A stretch of 64,000 nt of DNA from assembly GCF_020144665.1 (NCBI RefSeq), contig NZ_JAAHBQ010000010.1, forward strand, positions 22,134-86,133, given 5' to 3'. The DNA comes from Oscillatoria salina IIICB1 (GTDB taxonomy: Bacteria > Cyanobacteriota > Cyanobacteriia > Cyanobacteriales > SIO1D9). Shown one piece after another: positions 1 to 8,294 of this stretch. The translations under genes and the position numbers were made by a program. The stretch's first letter is position 1. Each line of letters opens with the position of its first letter. The notes under the pieces were generated by a model, which was not told the DNA's origin, did no database searches, and saw only the letters and a program-made list of their open reading frames with translations.

Positions 1-111
1 GAAGAGGATGGTTGGGAAAGAGTAAGACAAGTTTATCAAGGAGAAGATAAAGAACAATTTATCACTCGAATCCAAGATTTTCTCGCAACTAATGGTTATC
101 TTGAAAATTAG
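1..111 (+). CDS. C-terminal end of an unidentified protein (partial)
   Basis: An open frame runs from the first base to a TAG stop and encodes the last 36 residues of a protein that begins outside the window. The peptide is charged and ends in GYLEN. It is too short to assign to a family. The reading frame has no internal stop, and the repeat-rich spacer begins directly after the stop, which supports a genuine gene end. Confidence 0.55.
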   Translation, partial: EEDGWERVRQVYQGEDKEQFITRIQDFLATNGYLEN

Positions 112-262
112 GGTATTGGGGATTAGTGATTGGGGATTGGGGATTGGGAAATTGGGGATTAGGAAATTGGGGATTAGTGATTGGGGATTAGGGATTTTGG
201 TAACTGATAATTGATAACTGGTAAATGCGGGTACGTGCTAACTGATAAATGTTAACTGATAA
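112..262. repeat. STRR-type heptamer repeats
   Basis: The spacer consists of degenerate tandem copies of GGGGATT (CCCCAAT on the other strand) followed by TAACTGATAACTG-like units. These match the short tandemly repeated repetitive sequences described for filamentous cyanobacteria. The array runs up to the ATG of the next gene, so that gene has no recognisable Shine-Dalgarno sequence. Confidence 0.8.
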
Positions 263-2812
263 ATGACTATTATAGCTATTGATTTCGGTACTACTAATAC
301 AGTTGTTTCTTGTTTAGACTCTGGAGAAGAAACTACAAAAACGCTCAATTTAACCGAAATTTCTCGTCAATGTACTAGCCAAAATGGTGAAGTAAATGTC
401 GTGCCTTCTGTGGTATTTATTCGCGATTCTGAGACGAAGTTAGTTGGTGAGGCTGTTCGCAAACAAAATTTGGGTAAAGACGCGCCAGAACGACTATTTC
501 ATGGCTTTAAAAAGGATTTAGCCGCCGAATACAGACCCCCAGCTAGGGAAATCGAGGGGGAAACTTATACGACTGAAGCGATCGCGGAATTTTTCCTCTT
601 ACAAATTTGGCAAAAAGTCTTAGCACAAAATATTACACCTAGTCAAGTAATTTTGACTGCACCAATTGCCACTTTTCCACGTTATCTTAACTGGTTGCAA
701 AACTTAGGAGAACAATTAAATCTCCCGACGCAAATAATTGACGAAGCGACCGCAGCCGCTTATGGTTACAAAGTAACTAATCCTGGTTCAATTGTGTTAG
801 TAGTAGATTTTGGTGCTACTAGTTTAGATTTAAGCTTGGTGAATATTGTTGCAGCTTCCCCAGGACAAAAAGTCTTAAAATCCGAACTTCTCGCTCATAC
901 AGAAGCTTTCTTAGGTGGAGTGGATATCGATCGCGCGATCGCGGAAAACCATCTGCAAAAAATTGGTTCCTCGCGAACTTCCACCCGACAAAACGATTGG
1001 CAAAATTTACTCATAGCAGCCGAACAAATCAAAATCCAACTTGCTACCAACCCTGAAGCCAAGATCGACGAGATCGAGTTAAATCAGCGAGAGTTTGCCG
1101 CAATTTTACACTCCAATTCAATTTTACCACAAATCGAAAACGCGATCGCCGAAATTTTAGCTTCCGCCCTCGGCAAAGGTATTAGTCAAGAACAAATCAA
1201 CCAAGTCTTATTAGTAGGCGGTAGCTGTCAAATTCCACCCATACAACAATTATTTATTAATAAATTTGGACAAGAAAAAATTAAAGCAGATTTGTCTCTT
1301 GTAGCCGTAGTCAAAGGCGCACTAGAATTAGGAAAAATTATTGGTACAAAAAATTATCTTCAACACAGTTATGCAATTCGCCTTTGGAACCCCGAAACAG
1401 AAAATTATTTTTATCAAACTTTATTAGCCAAAGGGACTTCCTACCCAACCGAAAAACCGCAAACAATTACGTTACAAGCTGCCCAAAATAACCAAAGAGA
1501 AATTAGATTAGAAATAGGAGAACTCAGAAACGTCGCCGCAGTCGAAGTCACTTATAACTCTCAAGGTCAAATTACCAGCAACGAACTCCCCCAACAAACT
1601 GAATTTAACTTACTCTCAAAAGAGACAAACCAAGCTTGTGTTATCGACCTAAATCCTAACGCACAAACAGGAATAGATCGCCTTAAATTGGATGTAGAAA
1701 TCAATCCTCAAGGAAATTTATTACTCACAATTCGCGACTTGCTAACCAAGCAAATCTTACTCGGAAGAGTAACAATGGTAGCTAATCCTAATCCCCCCAC
1801 AATGATGAATGGAATCCCTACAAATGGTGCAAGTTTAGGTGGATTAGCAGGAACTAAAAAACGGCTGGGAATTGAAACTACCGAAGCAGAAGAAACAGAA
1901 CCAGCAAATTCCCCAGCAGTGATAGATTGGAGTTTATTATCATGTCGCTACAATCTCACTGGACATAGTAAGAAAATCACCTCTTTAGCAATTACTCCCG
2001 ACGGACAAATTTTAGCTAGTGGAAGTGGCGATAAAACGATTCGTTTGTGGCATTTAGCCACCGGAAGATGGTGGCGAACTCTTACCAGTCATACAGCTAC
2101 AGTTACATCTTTAAAAATTAGTCCTGATGGGAAACTTCTAGCGAGCGGCAGTCAAGATAAAACCGTGCGTTTGTGGTACTTACGCAATGGCGAATGTTTG
2201 CGAATTTATCAAGATTATCGCGAACCCATTTTTGCGGTTGAATTTAATAGTAATGGACAATTACTTTTGACGGGAGGCTGGGAAACAAATATTACTATCC
2301 GAGAATTATTTGGCAGAAATTTACCGCAAAAAATTCCCGCCCATCAAGGCGGAGTTACGGCAATTGTTGGTAGCCCAAACGAAGAAAGTTTTGTTAGTTG
2401 TGGCGAAAATAAAATTAAATTGTGGAGTTTGTCAACAAGAGAATTAATTCATACATTTACTAGCGACAACGCTTTAATTTCTTGTCTGGCAATTAGCCCT
2501 AATGGACAGTTACTTGCTGCGGGCGGAAATAACCTAAAATTGTGGCATTTAGGAACGGGAGAGTTAATTCATACTTTAGCTGGTAGTTCCGTTGGAGTTG
2601 CTTCAGTTAGTTTTAGTCCCGACGGACAAATCTTAGCTAGCGGAGTTTATGGTAAAATTGACTTATGGGATGTAAGTTCTGGGGAATTAGTGCGGAGTTT
2701 GAGCGGACATTCGGGTGAAGTTGCGGCTGTTACTTTTCAGGGAAATAAGTTAGTTAGTGGCGATGGAGATGGGATTATTAAAGTTTGGTCAGTTGGTGAT
2801 AGTAGCGATTGA
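263..2812 (+). CDS. Hsp70-like ATPase fused to a seven-bladed WD40 propeller
   Basis: The 849-residue protein starts with an Hsp70/actin-type ATPase domain. It has the phosphate-1 loop IDFGTTNT at residues 6-13, a phosphate-2 loop VVDFGATSLD near 180, and the adenosine motif LLVGGS near 320. A beta-rich stretch of about 370-520 may correspond to a substrate-binding region. A linker leads to seven WD40 repeats from about residue 563 to the end, each with a PDG-type turn and an LW ending. The architecture suggests an ATP-driven chaperone-like module whose client or partner is chosen by the propeller; this is inference. DnaK-type proteins are usually about 630 residues and lack a propeller. There is no signal peptide or membrane helix, so it is probably cytoplasmic. 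The ATG abuts a repeat array and no Shine-Dalgarno sequence is visible. Confidence 0.88.
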   Translation: MTIIAIDFGTTNTVVSCLDSGEETTKTLNLTEISRQCTSQNGEVNVVPSVVFIRDSETKLVGEAVRKQNLGKDAPERLFHGFKKDLAAEYRPPAREIEGETYTTEAIAEFFLLQIWQKVLAQNITPSQVILTAPIATFPRYLNWLQNLGEQLNLPTQIIDEATAAAYGYKVTNPGSIVLVVDFGATSLDLSLVNIVAASPGQKVLKSELLAHTEAFLGGVDIDRAIAENHLQKIGSSRTSTRQNDWQNLLIAAEQIKIQLATNPEAKIDEIELNQREFAAILHSNSILPQIENAIAEILASALGKGISQEQINQVLLVGGSCQIPPIQQLFINKFGQEKIKADLSLVAVVKGALELGKIIGTKNYLQHSYAIRLWNPETENYFYQTLLAKGTSYPTEKPQTITLQAAQNNQREIRLEIGELRNVAAVEVTYNSQGQITSNELPQQTEFNLLSKETNQACVIDLNPNAQTGIDRLKLDVEINPQGNLLLTIRDLLTKQILLGRVTMVANPNPPTMMNGIPTNGASLGGLAGTKKRLGIETTEAEETEPANSPAVIDWSLLSCRYNLTGHSKKITSLAITPDGQILASGSGDKTIRLWHLATGRWWRTLTSHTATVTSLKISPDGKLLASGSQDKTVRLWYLRNGECLRIYQDYREPIFAVEFNSNGQLLLTGGWETNITIRELFGRNLPQKIPAHQGGVTAIVGSPNEESFVSCGENKIKLWSLSTRELIHTFTSDNALISCLAISPNGQLLAAGGNNLKLWHLGTGELIHTLAGSSVGVASVSFSPDGQILASGVYGKIDLWDVSSGELVRSLSGHSGEVAAVTFQGNKLVSGDGDGIIKVWSVGDSSD

Positions 2813-2815
2813 AAA

Positions 2816-2890
2816 TAATATCAAATCCGGTTAATTAGTCATATAGCGGGTAAGATGCCCGCACTAGGTGAAATGGTTTAGTATTGTAGT
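2816..2890. repeat. Dispersed palindromic repeat, copy 1
   Basis: A stretch of about 75 bp has at its centre the hairpin GCGGGTA-AGA-TGCCCGC (2846-2862) flanked by GGTTAATTAGT on one side and AGTATTGTAG on the other. A related element in the opposite orientation lies at about 36733-36825. The same order of conserved blocks in both copies marks it as a dispersed, possibly mobilisable, intergenic element. Confidence 0.65.
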
Positions 2891-3108
2891 GATCCCATCT
2901 TGGTCGCTGTTTTTTAACTATGGTTATTCTTCCGTATTTGATATAATTTTTCGCGCTTCTGGGAAAATCTGGCTTGGTCAAGAGTTGCGATCGCCCAATC
3001 GTTTAACATATTGTAACAATGAAACCAAACTGGTTCGCTAGTAACCATGCAAAATAGGCGATCGCAGTAAGCTACATATACCTAACCTAAGAGAGGAGAA
3101 TCAACCAA

Positions 3109-5718
3109 ATGTTAGAAACATATCGTCAACACACAGCCGAAAGAGAAGCAATGGGGATACCACCCCTACCCTTAAACGCACAGCAAACCTCAGAATTGTG
3201 TGAATTGCTGAAAAATCCCCCCGAAGGAGAAGCAGAATATCTGTTAGATTTATTGCGCGATCGCATCCCTCCTGGGGTAGATGAAGCCGCTTACATCAAA
3301 GCCGGATTTCTCACCGCCGTAGCCAAAGGTGAAATCAAATGTCCCTTGATTGTACCCCAAGCCGCAATCTTCCTTTTAGGAACCATGATTGGCGGCTACA
3401 ACGTCCAATCCTTAGTCACCCTACTCAAAGCAAAAGATAGCAACATCGCCTCAGCAGCCGCTACCGCCTTAAGCAAGATTACCTTAGTCTTCGATAGCTT
3501 CAACGATGTCTTGCAACTAAGCGAAAAAAACCCCTATGCTAAACAAGTAATCGACGCTTGGGCAAACGCCGCTTGGTTCATCGGTCGTCCGAAAGTCCCC
3601 GAAACCATCAAAGTCACCGTCTTTAAAGTCCCCGGAGAAACCAACACCGACGACTTATCACCCGCCCCCCACGCCACCACCCGCCCCGACATTCCCCTTC
3701 ACGCCCTCGCCATGTTAGAATCCCTCATGCCAGAGGGAATCGCAACCATCACCGAATTAAAGCAAAAAGGACATCCCGTTGCCTATGTTGGCGATGTCGT
3801 CGGCACAGGTTCCTCCCGTAAATCTGCAATCAACTCCTTACTTTGGCACATCGGCGACGACATCCCCTTCGTACCCAACAAACGAGCCGGAGGTTATATT
3901 TTAGGAGGAAAAATCGCCCCCATCTTCTTCAATACTGGCGAAGACTCCGGCGCATTCCCCCTCGAATGCGATGTCACCAAAATGAACACCGGAGATGTCA
4001 TCACCATCCATCCCTACGCAGGCAAAATTACCAACGAAGCAGGCGAAACCATCTCCACCTTCACCCTCAAACCCGATACCATCCTCGACGAAGTTCGCGC
4101 AGGGGGACGCATTCCCCTACTTATCGGACGCGGCTTAACCGACAAAACCCGCGCCGCCATTGGCTTAGAAACATCAACCATCTTCACCCGTCCCCAACTA
4201 CCAACCGACACCGGAAAAGGCTACACCCTCGCCCAAAAAATGGTCGGCAAAGCCTGCGGTTTACCCGGAGTTCGCCCCGGTACATCCTGCGAACCAATTA
4301 TGACCACCGTTGGTTCCCAAGACACCACCGGACCCATGACACGCGACGAACTCAAAGAACTCGCTTGTCTCGGCTTCAACGCAGACTTAGTTATCCAAAC
4401 CTTCTGTCACACCGCCGCTTATCCCAAACCCGTTGACATCCAAACCCACAAAAACCTACCCGACTTCTTCGCCACTCGCGGCGGTGTCGCCCTACGTCCC
4501 GGCGATGGTATCATCCATTCTTGGCTAAACCGGATGTTATTACCAGATACCGTCGGTACAGGTGGCGACTCCCACACCCGCTTCCCCTTGGGCATTTCCT
4601 TCCCCGCAGGTTCCGGCTTAGTCGCCTTTGCTGCGGCATTAGGTGTCATGCCTTTAGATATGCCCGAATCAGTTTTAGTCAAGTTTACCGGGGAATTGCA
4701 GCCCGGAGTAACCCTACGAGATATCGTCAATGCTATTCCTTGGGTAGCCATGCAACAAGGTAAACTCACAGTCGGCAAAGAAAATAAGCAAAACGTCTTC
4801 AACGGACGCATCATGGAAATGGAAGGTTTGCCCGACTTAAAAGTCGAACAAGCTTTTGAATTAACCGACGCAACCGCCGAACGTTCCTGCGCTGGTTGTA
4901 CGATTAAACTAGGCGAAGAAACCGTCAAAGAATATCTTCGTTCCAACATTTCCTTAATGAAAAATATGATTGCGCGGGGCTATCAAGACTCGCGGACACT
5001 CGCCCGTCGCATCGCCAAAATGGAACAATGGTTGCAAAATCCCGAACTAATGTCCGCCGATGAAAACGCCGAATATACTGATGTCATTGAAGTCAACTTA
5101 AACGAAATCAAAGAACCAATTGTTGCCGCACCCAACGACCCCGATAATGTTAAATTAATGTCTGAATGTGCTGGCGACAAAATTGACGAAGTATTTATCG
5201 GTTCCTGCATGACCAATATTGGGCATTATCGCGCCGCCGCGAAAGTGTTAGAAAATGCTGGAAAAGTTAAAGGACGTTTATGGATTTGTCCACCAACTCG
5301 TATGGACGAAAAACAACTGCGCGAAGAAGGAGTTTATGGTGTATTTGCTGCGGCTGGGGCGCGGACAGAAATGCCCGGATGTTCTCTTTGTATGGGCAAC
5401 CAAGCCAGAGTAGAAGATAACGCAACTGTCTTTTCTACTTCTACGAGAAACTTCAATAATCGTATGGGTAAAGGGGCGCGAGTTTATCTTGGTTCGGCAG
5501 AATTAGCCGCAGTTTGTGCGTTATTAGGACGCATTCCCACGGTGGAAGAATACCTGGAAATAATCACTGAAAAACTTGACCCCTTCGCCGATGAATTATA
5601 TCGCTATCTCAACTTCGATCAAATTGCTGGATTTGAAGATGAAGGGCGAGTAATTCCTTTGGAAGAAATGCCCAAAATAGAAGACATTTTGGGTATGCCG
5701 ACGGCGGCGGCTAAGTAG
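3109..5718 (+). CDS. acnB: Aconitate hydratase B / 2-methylisocitrate dehydratase
   Basis: At 869 residues this matches the AcnB family (E. coli AcnB is 865). AcnB interconverts citrate and isocitrate in the TCA cycle in the cytoplasm. It has the AcnB-specific order: an N-terminal helical HEAT-like domain (about 1-160), then the swivel domain, then the three iron-sulphur cluster domains. The likely 4Fe-4S ligands are C700 (in GSCMTN), C758 and C761 (in GCSLCMGN). The ATG is preceded by an AGAGGAG Shine-Dalgarno sequence about 9 bases upstream. The gene has its own spacer upstream and a strong hairpin terminator downstream, so it is probably monocistronic. The coding strand also produces long overlapping open frames because of its GC-rich third positions; these are shadows. 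Confidence 0.97.
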   Translation: MLETYRQHTAEREAMGIPPLPLNAQQTSELCELLKNPPEGEAEYLLDLLRDRIPPGVDEAAYIKAGFLTAVAKGEIKCPLIVPQAAIFLLGTMIGGYNVQSLVTLLKAKDSNIASAAATALSKITLVFDSFNDVLQLSEKNPYAKQVIDAWANAAWFIGRPKVPETIKVTVFKVPGETNTDDLSPAPHATTRPDIPLHALAMLESLMPEGIATITELKQKGHPVAYVGDVVGTGSSRKSAINSLLWHIGDDIPFVPNKRAGGYILGGKIAPIFFNTGEDSGAFPLECDVTKMNTGDVITIHPYAGKITNEAGETISTFTLKPDTILDEVRAGGRIPLLIGRGLTDKTRAAIGLETSTIFTRPQLPTDTGKGYTLAQKMVGKACGLPGVRPGTSCEPIMTTVGSQDTTGPMTRDELKELACLGFNADLVIQTFCHTAAYPKPVDIQTHKNLPDFFATRGGVALRPGDGIIHSWLNRMLLPDTVGTGGDSHTRFPLGISFPAGSGLVAFAAALGVMPLDMPESVLVKFTGELQPGVTLRDIVNAIPWVAMQQGKLTVGKENKQNVFNGRIMEMEGLPDLKVEQAFELTDATAERSCAGCTIKLGEETVKEYLRSNISLMKNMIARGYQDSRTLARRIAKMEQWLQNPELMSADENAEYTDVIEVNLNEIKEPIVAAPNDPDNVKLMSECAGDKIDEVFIGSCMTNIGHYRAAAKVLENAGKVKGRLWICPPTRMDEKQLREEGVYGVFAAAGARTEMPGCSLCMGNQARVEDNATVFSTSTRNFNNRMGKGARVYLGSAELAAVCALLGRIPTVEEYLEIITEKLDPFADELYRYLNFDQIAGFEDEGRVIPLEEMPKIEDILGMPTAAAK

Positions 5719-5728
5719 TTATAATTGG

Positions 5729-5760
5729 AGAGTGGGCTTTGGCTCACTCTTTGATTTTTT
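5729..5760 (+). terminator. Rho-independent-type terminator after acnB
   Basis: A stem AGAGTGGGC/GCTCACTCT with one G-T wobble and a TTTG loop is followed by TTGATTTTTT. It lies 10 bases after the acnB stop. A related hairpin (AGAGTGAG/CTCACTCT) occurs at 6558-6582 after the first xisI, within a repeated spacer. Confidence 0.75.
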
Positions 5761-5780
5761 CTCCGTGTAGTTGAGTAATT

Positions 5781-6197
5781 ATGCCCGCGAAGGATAGTTA
5801 TCATGATGCTGTGAAAAATGCTTTAATTAAGGATGGTTGGGAGATTACCGCCGACCCTTATCCGATTAGATATCAAGAAATTCGACTTTTTGCTGACCTT
5901 GCTGGAGAAAAGACTCTTTCTGCTACGAAATCAGGAAAACAAATTGTGATTGAAGTTAAAAGTTTTCTGGGTCGTTCGGCAATGCGTGAATTTGAAACAG
6001 CGTTAGGTCAATATCTTATTTATCGCGCTTTTCTTTCTGTCAAGAAAGCTGATTATACAATTTATTTAGCGATTGGTAAAAAGATTCATGAAGATTTTTT
6101 TCAGCAAAAAGCGATTAAATTTATTTTGCAGGAATACCAAGTTTTTTTATTAGTTATTGATTTTGATAAGGAGGAAATTGTTGAATGGATAAGTTAA
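5781..6197 (+). CDS. XisH family protein, copy 1
   Basis: The 138-residue product begins [20 protein letters not shown], the conserved start of XisH proteins. In Nostoc/Anabaena, XisH is one of the controlling factors for excision of the fdxN element. The family has a PD-(D/E)xK nuclease-like core: an acidic residue in LFADLAGE and the ExK motif in IVIEVKSF. The stop overlaps the start of xisI by 13 bases, and the strong AAGGAGG site for xisI lies inside this gene, so the two are translationally coupled. No xisF recombinase or element border is visible nearby, so a role in excision here is unproven. These pairs are common in cyanobacteria as stand-alone accessory genes. Confidence 0.9.
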   Translation: MPAKDSYHDAVKNALIKDGWEITADPYPIRYQEIRLFADLAGEKTLSATKSGKQIVIEVKSFLGRSAMREFETALGQYLIYRAFLSVKKADYTIYLAIGKKIHEDFFQQKAIKFILQEYQVFLLVIDFDKEEIVEWIS

Positions 6198-6526
6198 CTT
6201 ATTATCAAACTGTTATCAAAAAAATATTAAATGAATATGAACGAATTTCTTTACAAGTTCCAGTTTCTGGTATTGATGAGATTTTTGTGTTTGACGATAA
6301 TAAGAGTCAGTATTTATGGTATAATGTGGGCTGGGACGAAGGAAAAAGAGTGAAAGGAATTACAATTTATGTAAGAATTAAAAATGAGAAGATTTATGTT
6401 GAGGAAGATTGGACAGAAGAAGGAATTGCAACTGATTTGTTGAGAGAAGGTATCCCGAAAGAAGATATTGTTTTGGGTTTCCATCCACCAGAGGCGAGAA
6501 AGTTTACCGAATTTGCGATCGCGTAG
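6185..6526 (+). CDS. XisI family protein, copy 1
   Basis: The 113-residue product begins MDKLTYYQTVIKKIL and carries the conserved XisI tail with [10 protein letters not shown] and [14 protein letters not shown]. XisI is the usual partner of XisH; its biochemical activity is not established. The ATG overlaps the end of xisH by 13 bases and has the Shine-Dalgarno AAGGAGG about 9 bases upstream. The gene ends in a HIP1-like GCGATCGCG before its TAG stop, and the second copy ends in the same way. Confidence 0.9.
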   Translation: MDKLTYYQTVIKKILNEYERISLQVPVSGIDEIFVFDDNKSQYLWYNVGWDEGKRVKGITIYVRIKNEKIYVEEDWTEEGIATDLLREGIPKEDIVLGFHPPEARKFTEFAIA

Positions 6527-6557
6527 CTCAGGGTTGCAGCTAAATAGTTATAATTTT

Positions 6558-6600
6558 AGAGTGAGTCTTTGGATCTCACTCTCTAAAGCTCTTGTTTTTC
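6558..6600. terminator. Hairpin between the two xisH-xisI pairs
   Basis: An 8-bp stem AGAGTGAG (6558-6565)/CTCACTCT (6575-6582) is followed by a short gap and CTTGTTTTTC. The surrounding spacer (CTAAATAGTTATAATT then the hairpin) closely resembles the spacer after acnB. It looks like a duplicated copy of the acnB terminator. Its activity is uncertain because the T-tract is displaced by about 10 bases. Confidence 0.45.
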
Positions 6601-6609
6601 CTTAATTTT

Positions 6610-7026
6610 ATGCCAGCTAAAGATATTTATCATGATGCAGTCAAAAATGCTTTAATTAAAGATGGCTGGACAATTACAGACGACCCTTATACTATCCAAT
6701 ATGAAGATGCAGAACTTTATGCAGATTTAGCAATAGAAAAAAGAACTACCAACGAAGGAAGTGAGTGTAAAATTATTATTGAAATCAAAAGCTTTATTAA
6801 TCCTTCGCTGATGAGTGCTTTTGAAATGGCGTTAGGTCAATATATTTTGTATCGTAATTTTCTAAGATTAACAAATAAAGATTATGAAATTTACTTAGCA
6901 GTTAGAGATACTGTATACAATACTTTTTTTCAAAGAAAATCCGTTAATGCAATTGTAAAAATTAATCAAATTGCTTTGGTTATTTTCAATAATGAAAAGG
7001 AGGAAGTCACACAATGGATAAGTTAA
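6610..7026 (+). CDS. XisH family protein, copy 2
   Basis: This is a tandem paralogue of the XisH gene about 400 bp upstream. The ATG at 6610 gives [20 protein letters not shown], which lines up exactly with copy 1; an upstream TTG at 6592 would add six unmatched residues and is not preferred. Acidic (YADLAIE) and ExK (IIIEIKSF) motifs are kept, so the nuclease-like core looks intact. The centre of the protein has diverged from copy 1, so the duplication is not very recent. It overlaps the second xisI by 13 bases, with an AAGGAGG site inside its 3' end. Confidence 0.9.
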   Translation: MPAKDIYHDAVKNALIKDGWTITDDPYTIQYEDAELYADLAIEKRTTNEGSECKIIIEIKSFINPSLMSAFEMALGQYILYRNFLRLTNKDYEIYLAVRDTVYNTFFQRKSVNAIVKINQIALVIFNNEKEEVTQWIS

Positions 7027-7355
7027 CTAATTATCGCACTTTAATTAAACAAATACTTACCGAATACAATAATTTATCTTCTCAATCCTCTAGTTGTAAG
7101 ACTGAAACTTGTTTGGTTTTTGACGAGAATAACGATCATTATTTATGGCTAACTGTTGACTGGGAAGGAAGTAAACGACATAAGTATACCCGTGTTCATA
7201 TTAGGATTAAAAATAACAAGATTTATATTGAAGAAGATTGGACTGAGGAAGGAATTGCTACTGATTTATTAAGAGAAGGTATCCCGAAAGAAGATATTGT
7301 CTTAGCTTTCCATCCACCAGACGTGAGGAAGTTTACCGAATTCGCGATCGCGTAA
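7014..7355 (+). CDS. XisI family protein, copy 2
   Basis: The 113-residue protein starts [15 protein letters not shown]. Its last 45 residues are almost identical to those of copy 1 ([32 protein letters not shown]), while the first half differs. This may reflect gene conversion of the tail or stronger constraint there. It is coupled to the second xisH. The spacer after it begins with the same CTAAATAGTTAT block seen after acnB and after the first pair but lacks the hairpin. Confidence 0.9.
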   Translation: MDKLTNYRTLIKQILTEYNNLSSQSSSCKTETCLVFDENNDHYLWLTVDWEGSKRHKYTRVHIRIKNNKIYIEEDWTEEGIATDLLREGIPKEDIVLAFHPPDVRKFTEFAIA

Positions 7356-7419
7356 CTCAGAGTTGCCGCTAAATAGTTATCAATGATTTGAGATTGTATC
7401 AAGGATACAGGGAGGAGAT

Positions 7420-8049
7420 ATGCTGACGGTTGTTTCGCCCGAAAAACTTTATCTTTCAGCCGGGACAGTGATGCGATCGCCTGCTACCTGGCAGGAGTAT
7501 CAGGCTCTATGTGAGCAGCGAGGTGATGGGTCTATTCCTCGACTTAAATATCGTTCTGGAGAAGTGTTGTTGATGTCGCCATTACCTAAACATGGTAGAG
7601 ATGCCCATTTGATTGCGGCTATCATTACGACGTTACTGGATTTTCAAGCTCAGGAATATGACGCATTTACCCCCGTAACAATGCAACTGCCAGAAGAAAG
7701 TGGCATTGAACCAGACTATTGTTTTTATATTGACCATTGGCAAGCTATTTCAGGTAAAGAACGAATTGATTGGCTCAATGACCCGCCACCGGATTTGGTA
7801 CTCGAAATTGACATCACCAGTTATTCTGACGTGCAGGATTATCTACCCTATGAAGTGCCGGAAGTTTGGCTGTTTCGCAACCAACAACTGCTAATTTATC
7901 AACTCCAGGGAAATGCCTATCTTGTGGAGTCCCAGAGTCGCTATTTTCGGGGGCTGAATCTGTCGGAAATAGTGACGCGCGCTTTGACGGTAGCCTATGA
8001 GCGGAACACAAGCGCGGCAATTCGGGAGTTGAGGCGGAGTTTGGAGTGA
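7420..8049 (+). CDS. Uma2 family endonuclease (DUF820)
   Basis: The 209-residue protein has the hallmark Uma2/DUF820 layout, a PD-(D/E)xK-type fold. Visible motifs are the SGEVLLMSPLP block near 45, GIEPDYCFYI near 90, and PPDLVLEID near 125, which holds the putative catalytic acidic residues. These genes are expanded in cyanobacterial genomes and their function is not established; a link to transposition or DNA turnover has been proposed. The ATG has a GGAGGAGAT Shine-Dalgarno sequence just upstream. The sequence continues intact through the domain, so it looks like a full gene. Confidence 0.9.
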   Translation: MLTVVSPEKLYLSAGTVMRSPATWQEYQALCEQRGDGSIPRLKYRSGEVLLMSPLPKHGRDAHLIAAIITTLLDFQAQEYDAFTPVTMQLPEESGIEPDYCFYIDHWQAISGKERIDWLNDPPPDLVLEIDITSYSDVQDYLPYEVPEVWLFRNQQLLIYQLQGNAYLVESQSRYFRGLNLSEIVTRALTVAYERNTSAAIRELRRSLE

Positions 8050-8099
8050 TAGGGAGCGGCTCTGCATCCCTTGCTGCCCCTTTATCAAAGGGATGGATT

Positions 8100-8127
8100 T
8101 GCCTTGAGCCTTTATTACCTCAAGGCA
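8100..8127. terminator. Hairpin downstream of the first Uma2 gene
   Basis: A perfect 9-bp inverted repeat TGCCTTGAG/CTCAAGGCA with a 10-base loop lies 51 bases after the stop. It has no good T-tract. It could be a weak terminator or an RNA 3'-end stabiliser. Confidence 0.4.
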
Positions 8128-8294
8128 GGTGGTGTTTCAAAATACGTTAAATTTTACCTGTGCATCATCTTCATTCCTCGATCGCCGATCAATTAGTTTA
8201 AGACTCGTGACTAGCGATCGCCTAAACTTCCCACAGCTATAATATTTGGCATCAACGCTTTTAAGTCGAAAACCCTTGACAAAATAGGCAAAAT

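Noticed and set aside
3843..4949. Long frames overlapping acnB on both strands (up to 197 codons)
   Set aside because: They are shadows of the GC-rich acnB coding frame, contain highly biased Arg/His or Ser-rich compositions and have no ribosome-binding site.
5781..7355. An fdxN-type excision element
   Set aside because: Only xisH and xisI homologues are present; there is no xisF recombinase, no interrupted gene and no border repeats in the window.
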